Of a stretch of DNA of 64,000 nt, positions 63,142 through 64,000 are shown one piece after another. Each line of letters begins with the position of its first letter. Positions within the stretch are counted from its first letter, which is position 1. Source of the DNA: Acidobacteriaceae bacterium (lineage in GTDB: Bacteria; Acidobacteriota; Terriglobia; Terriglobales; Acidobacteriaceae); NCBI GenBank assembly GCA_027449965.1, contig DAIDKP010000015.1, forward strand, positions 62,001 to 126,000, given 5' to 3'. The notes below the pieces were generated by a model, which did no database searches, was not told the DNA's origin, and was given only the letters and a program-made list of their open reading frames with translations. A program made the position numbers and the translations under genes.

Positions 63142-63846
63142 GTGCATTTGAGCCAGATCATCTTTGTGCTTGAAGACGATTCCGATATCTCCCGCTTGAT
63201 GCAGCATCATCTGGAAGCGGCTGGATACACGCCGAAAGTCTTCGCATCGCCGACGTACCTGATTCCAGAGGCAGAGCGGCAAGCCCCGGCCTTGTTTCTG
63301 CTGGACATCATGGTGCCGGGCGGCGATGGGCTGGACGTTTGCCGTCGGCTGCGCAATCACAGCCTGCTGGCTTCGATTCCGATCATCTTTGTGACGGCCC
63401 GCGCGGCGGAGAATGATCGCGTGCTGGGGCTGGAGCTTGGCGCGGACGACTACATTACCAAGCCGTTTTCCACGCGAGAGTTGCTGGCGCGCGTCAAGGC
63501 TGTGCTGCGCCGATTTGAGCGACCGGCCAATGTCACTCTCCTTCGCTTTGACGAGATTGAGATTGACGCCAACGCCATGCAGTTGCGTGTGCATGGGGAA
63601 TTGACGACGACGACGGCGACGGAGTTTCGCCTGCTGGATTATCTGGCACGTCATCCGGGACGCGTCTTCAGCCGGGATCACCTGTTGGACGCGGTGTGGG
63701 GCGATGCTCGCTTCGTCACGCCCCGTTCTGTGGATGTTTATGTCCGGCGAATTCGTGAGAAGATCGAGCTGGATGCGGAGAATCCGCGCTACTTGAAGAC
63801 GGTGCGTGGAGCTGGCTATCGATTTGAGATTGCCAAGAGCGTGTAG
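63142..63846 (+). CDS. PhoB/OmpR-family response regulator
   Basis: About 234 aa starting at GTG 63142; TTG 63148 is another candidate, with AGGGA at 63136-63140. The receiver domain has FVLEDDSDISRLMQ, the phospho-acceptor D55 in LFLLDIMVPGGDGLDV and the Lys in DYITKPFSTRELLARV. The winged helix follows with TTTTATEFRLLDYLARHPGR, SRDHLLDAVWGD and VDVYVRRIREKIE, ending in TVRGAGYRFE. The pattern is close to PhoB/PhoP. A kinase gene begins 36 bp downstream in the same direction, so the two should form a pair. The signal is unknown. Confidence 0.92.
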   Translation: MHLSQIIFVLEDDSDISRLMQHHLEAAGYTPKVFASPTYLIPEAERQAPALFLLDIMVPGGDGLDVCRRLRNHSLLASIPIIFVTARAAENDRVLGLELGADDYITKPFSTRELLARVKAVLRRFERPANVTLLRFDEIEIDANAMQLRVHGELTTTTATEFRLLDYLARHPGRVFSRDHLLDAVWGDARFVTPRSVDVYVRRIREKIELDAENPRYLKTVRGAGYRFEIAKSV

Positions 63847-63882
63847 CGTACTCTGTGAGCTTTCAGAAAGAATGAGTTCAGG

Positions 63883-64000
63883 TTGAAACGCAAGGTATTT
63901 TCCAAGCTGCTTGGGCTGTTTGCGCTGCTGCTTGTCTTTCATGCAGTGGTCATCGAAATTCTGTTTCATCGCATCGTCCAAGGCGCGGCCTCGCGTCCAC
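63883..64000 (+). CDS. 5' part of a sensor histidine kinase, cut by the window end
   Basis: From TTG 63883 the frame stays open for 39 codons to the window edge and gives LKRKVFSKLLGLFALLLVF followed by HAVVIEILFHRIVQG: a basic start and a TM helix, as in PhoR/VicK-type kinases. The position directly after a PhoB-type regulator supports this. The nearby ATG (63872) is out of use because its frame stops after four codons. The catalytic part lies beyond the window. Confidence 0.65.
   Translation, partial: MKRKVFSKLLGLFALLLVFHAVVIEILFHRIVQGAASRP

Overview
The window (about 58-60% G+C by eye, densely coded on both strands) looks like a chromosomal segment of an Acidobacteriota member, most likely class Terriglobia (Acidobacteriia). 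The reasons are three very large Oar-like TonB-dependent receptors with N-terminal carboxypeptidase-regulatory domains, a secreted glycoside hydrolase with Ig/MBG modules and a double-TM plus Cys tail, a propeller-type (Reg_prop) sensor kinase, and a divergent Hfq-like protein. This assignment is inference from gene style; there is no rRNA in the window.

Region 1 (1-26.3 kb) is a carbohydrate-utilisation locus that fits pectin and its galactan side chains. It holds a TonB receptor (439-4281), a Tat-exported GH28 polygalacturonase-like enzyme (4381-6024), a GH53 endo-galactanase with lectin-like and Ig-like modules (9548-6030, minus), a second TonB receptor (10066-13356), an overlapping TPR protein / propeller sensor kinase / NarL-type regulator set (13475-18444), a GH2 beta-galactosidase (21110-18576, minus), a clan GH-A hydrolase (21257-23455) and a GH31 enzyme (26341-23543, minus). 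A 16-20 bp palindrome (ATCCGAC-N4-GTCGGAT) occurs three times, only in the two divergent promoter regions GH53/TonB receptor and GH2/GH-A. This marks a local regulon and is the most interesting signal in the window.

Region 2 (26.3-45.9 kb) is mostly housekeeping and mixed functions: a CYTH protein, Sua5-type threonylcarbamoyl-AMP synthase, an Hfq-like protein with an N-terminal extension, DNA polymerase III delta', a small membrane protein, a third TonB receptor, enoyl-CoA hydratase, an NtrC-type regulator with its kinase, an M20 peptidase, MobA overlapping an MlaF-like ABC ATPase, a 661-bp gene-free stretch with short repeats, an ATP-grasp-like protein, a divergent Lrp-type regulator and histidine ammonia-lyase, and a polyprenyl sugar-phosphate transferase.

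Region 3 (45.9-54.2 kb, minus strand) is an RND efflux system with its own two-component system, in the order response regulator, kinase, outer-membrane factor, adaptor, RND pump.

Region 4 (54.4-64 kb) holds a YncE-like beta-propeller protein, a GT4 glycosyltransferase overlapping an ArnT/GT39-like membrane protein whose 3' end runs into an antisense tRNA-Arg(CCU), a PagL-like lipid A deacylase, IspG, a DUF2846-TPR-PDZ-type protein, a half-size TauE/SafE protein, and a PhoB-type regulator followed by the start of a kinase cut by the window edge. Several genes have GTG or TTG starts supported by good Shine-Dalgarno sequences. No CRISPR array, intact insertion sequence, integrase or rRNA was seen.
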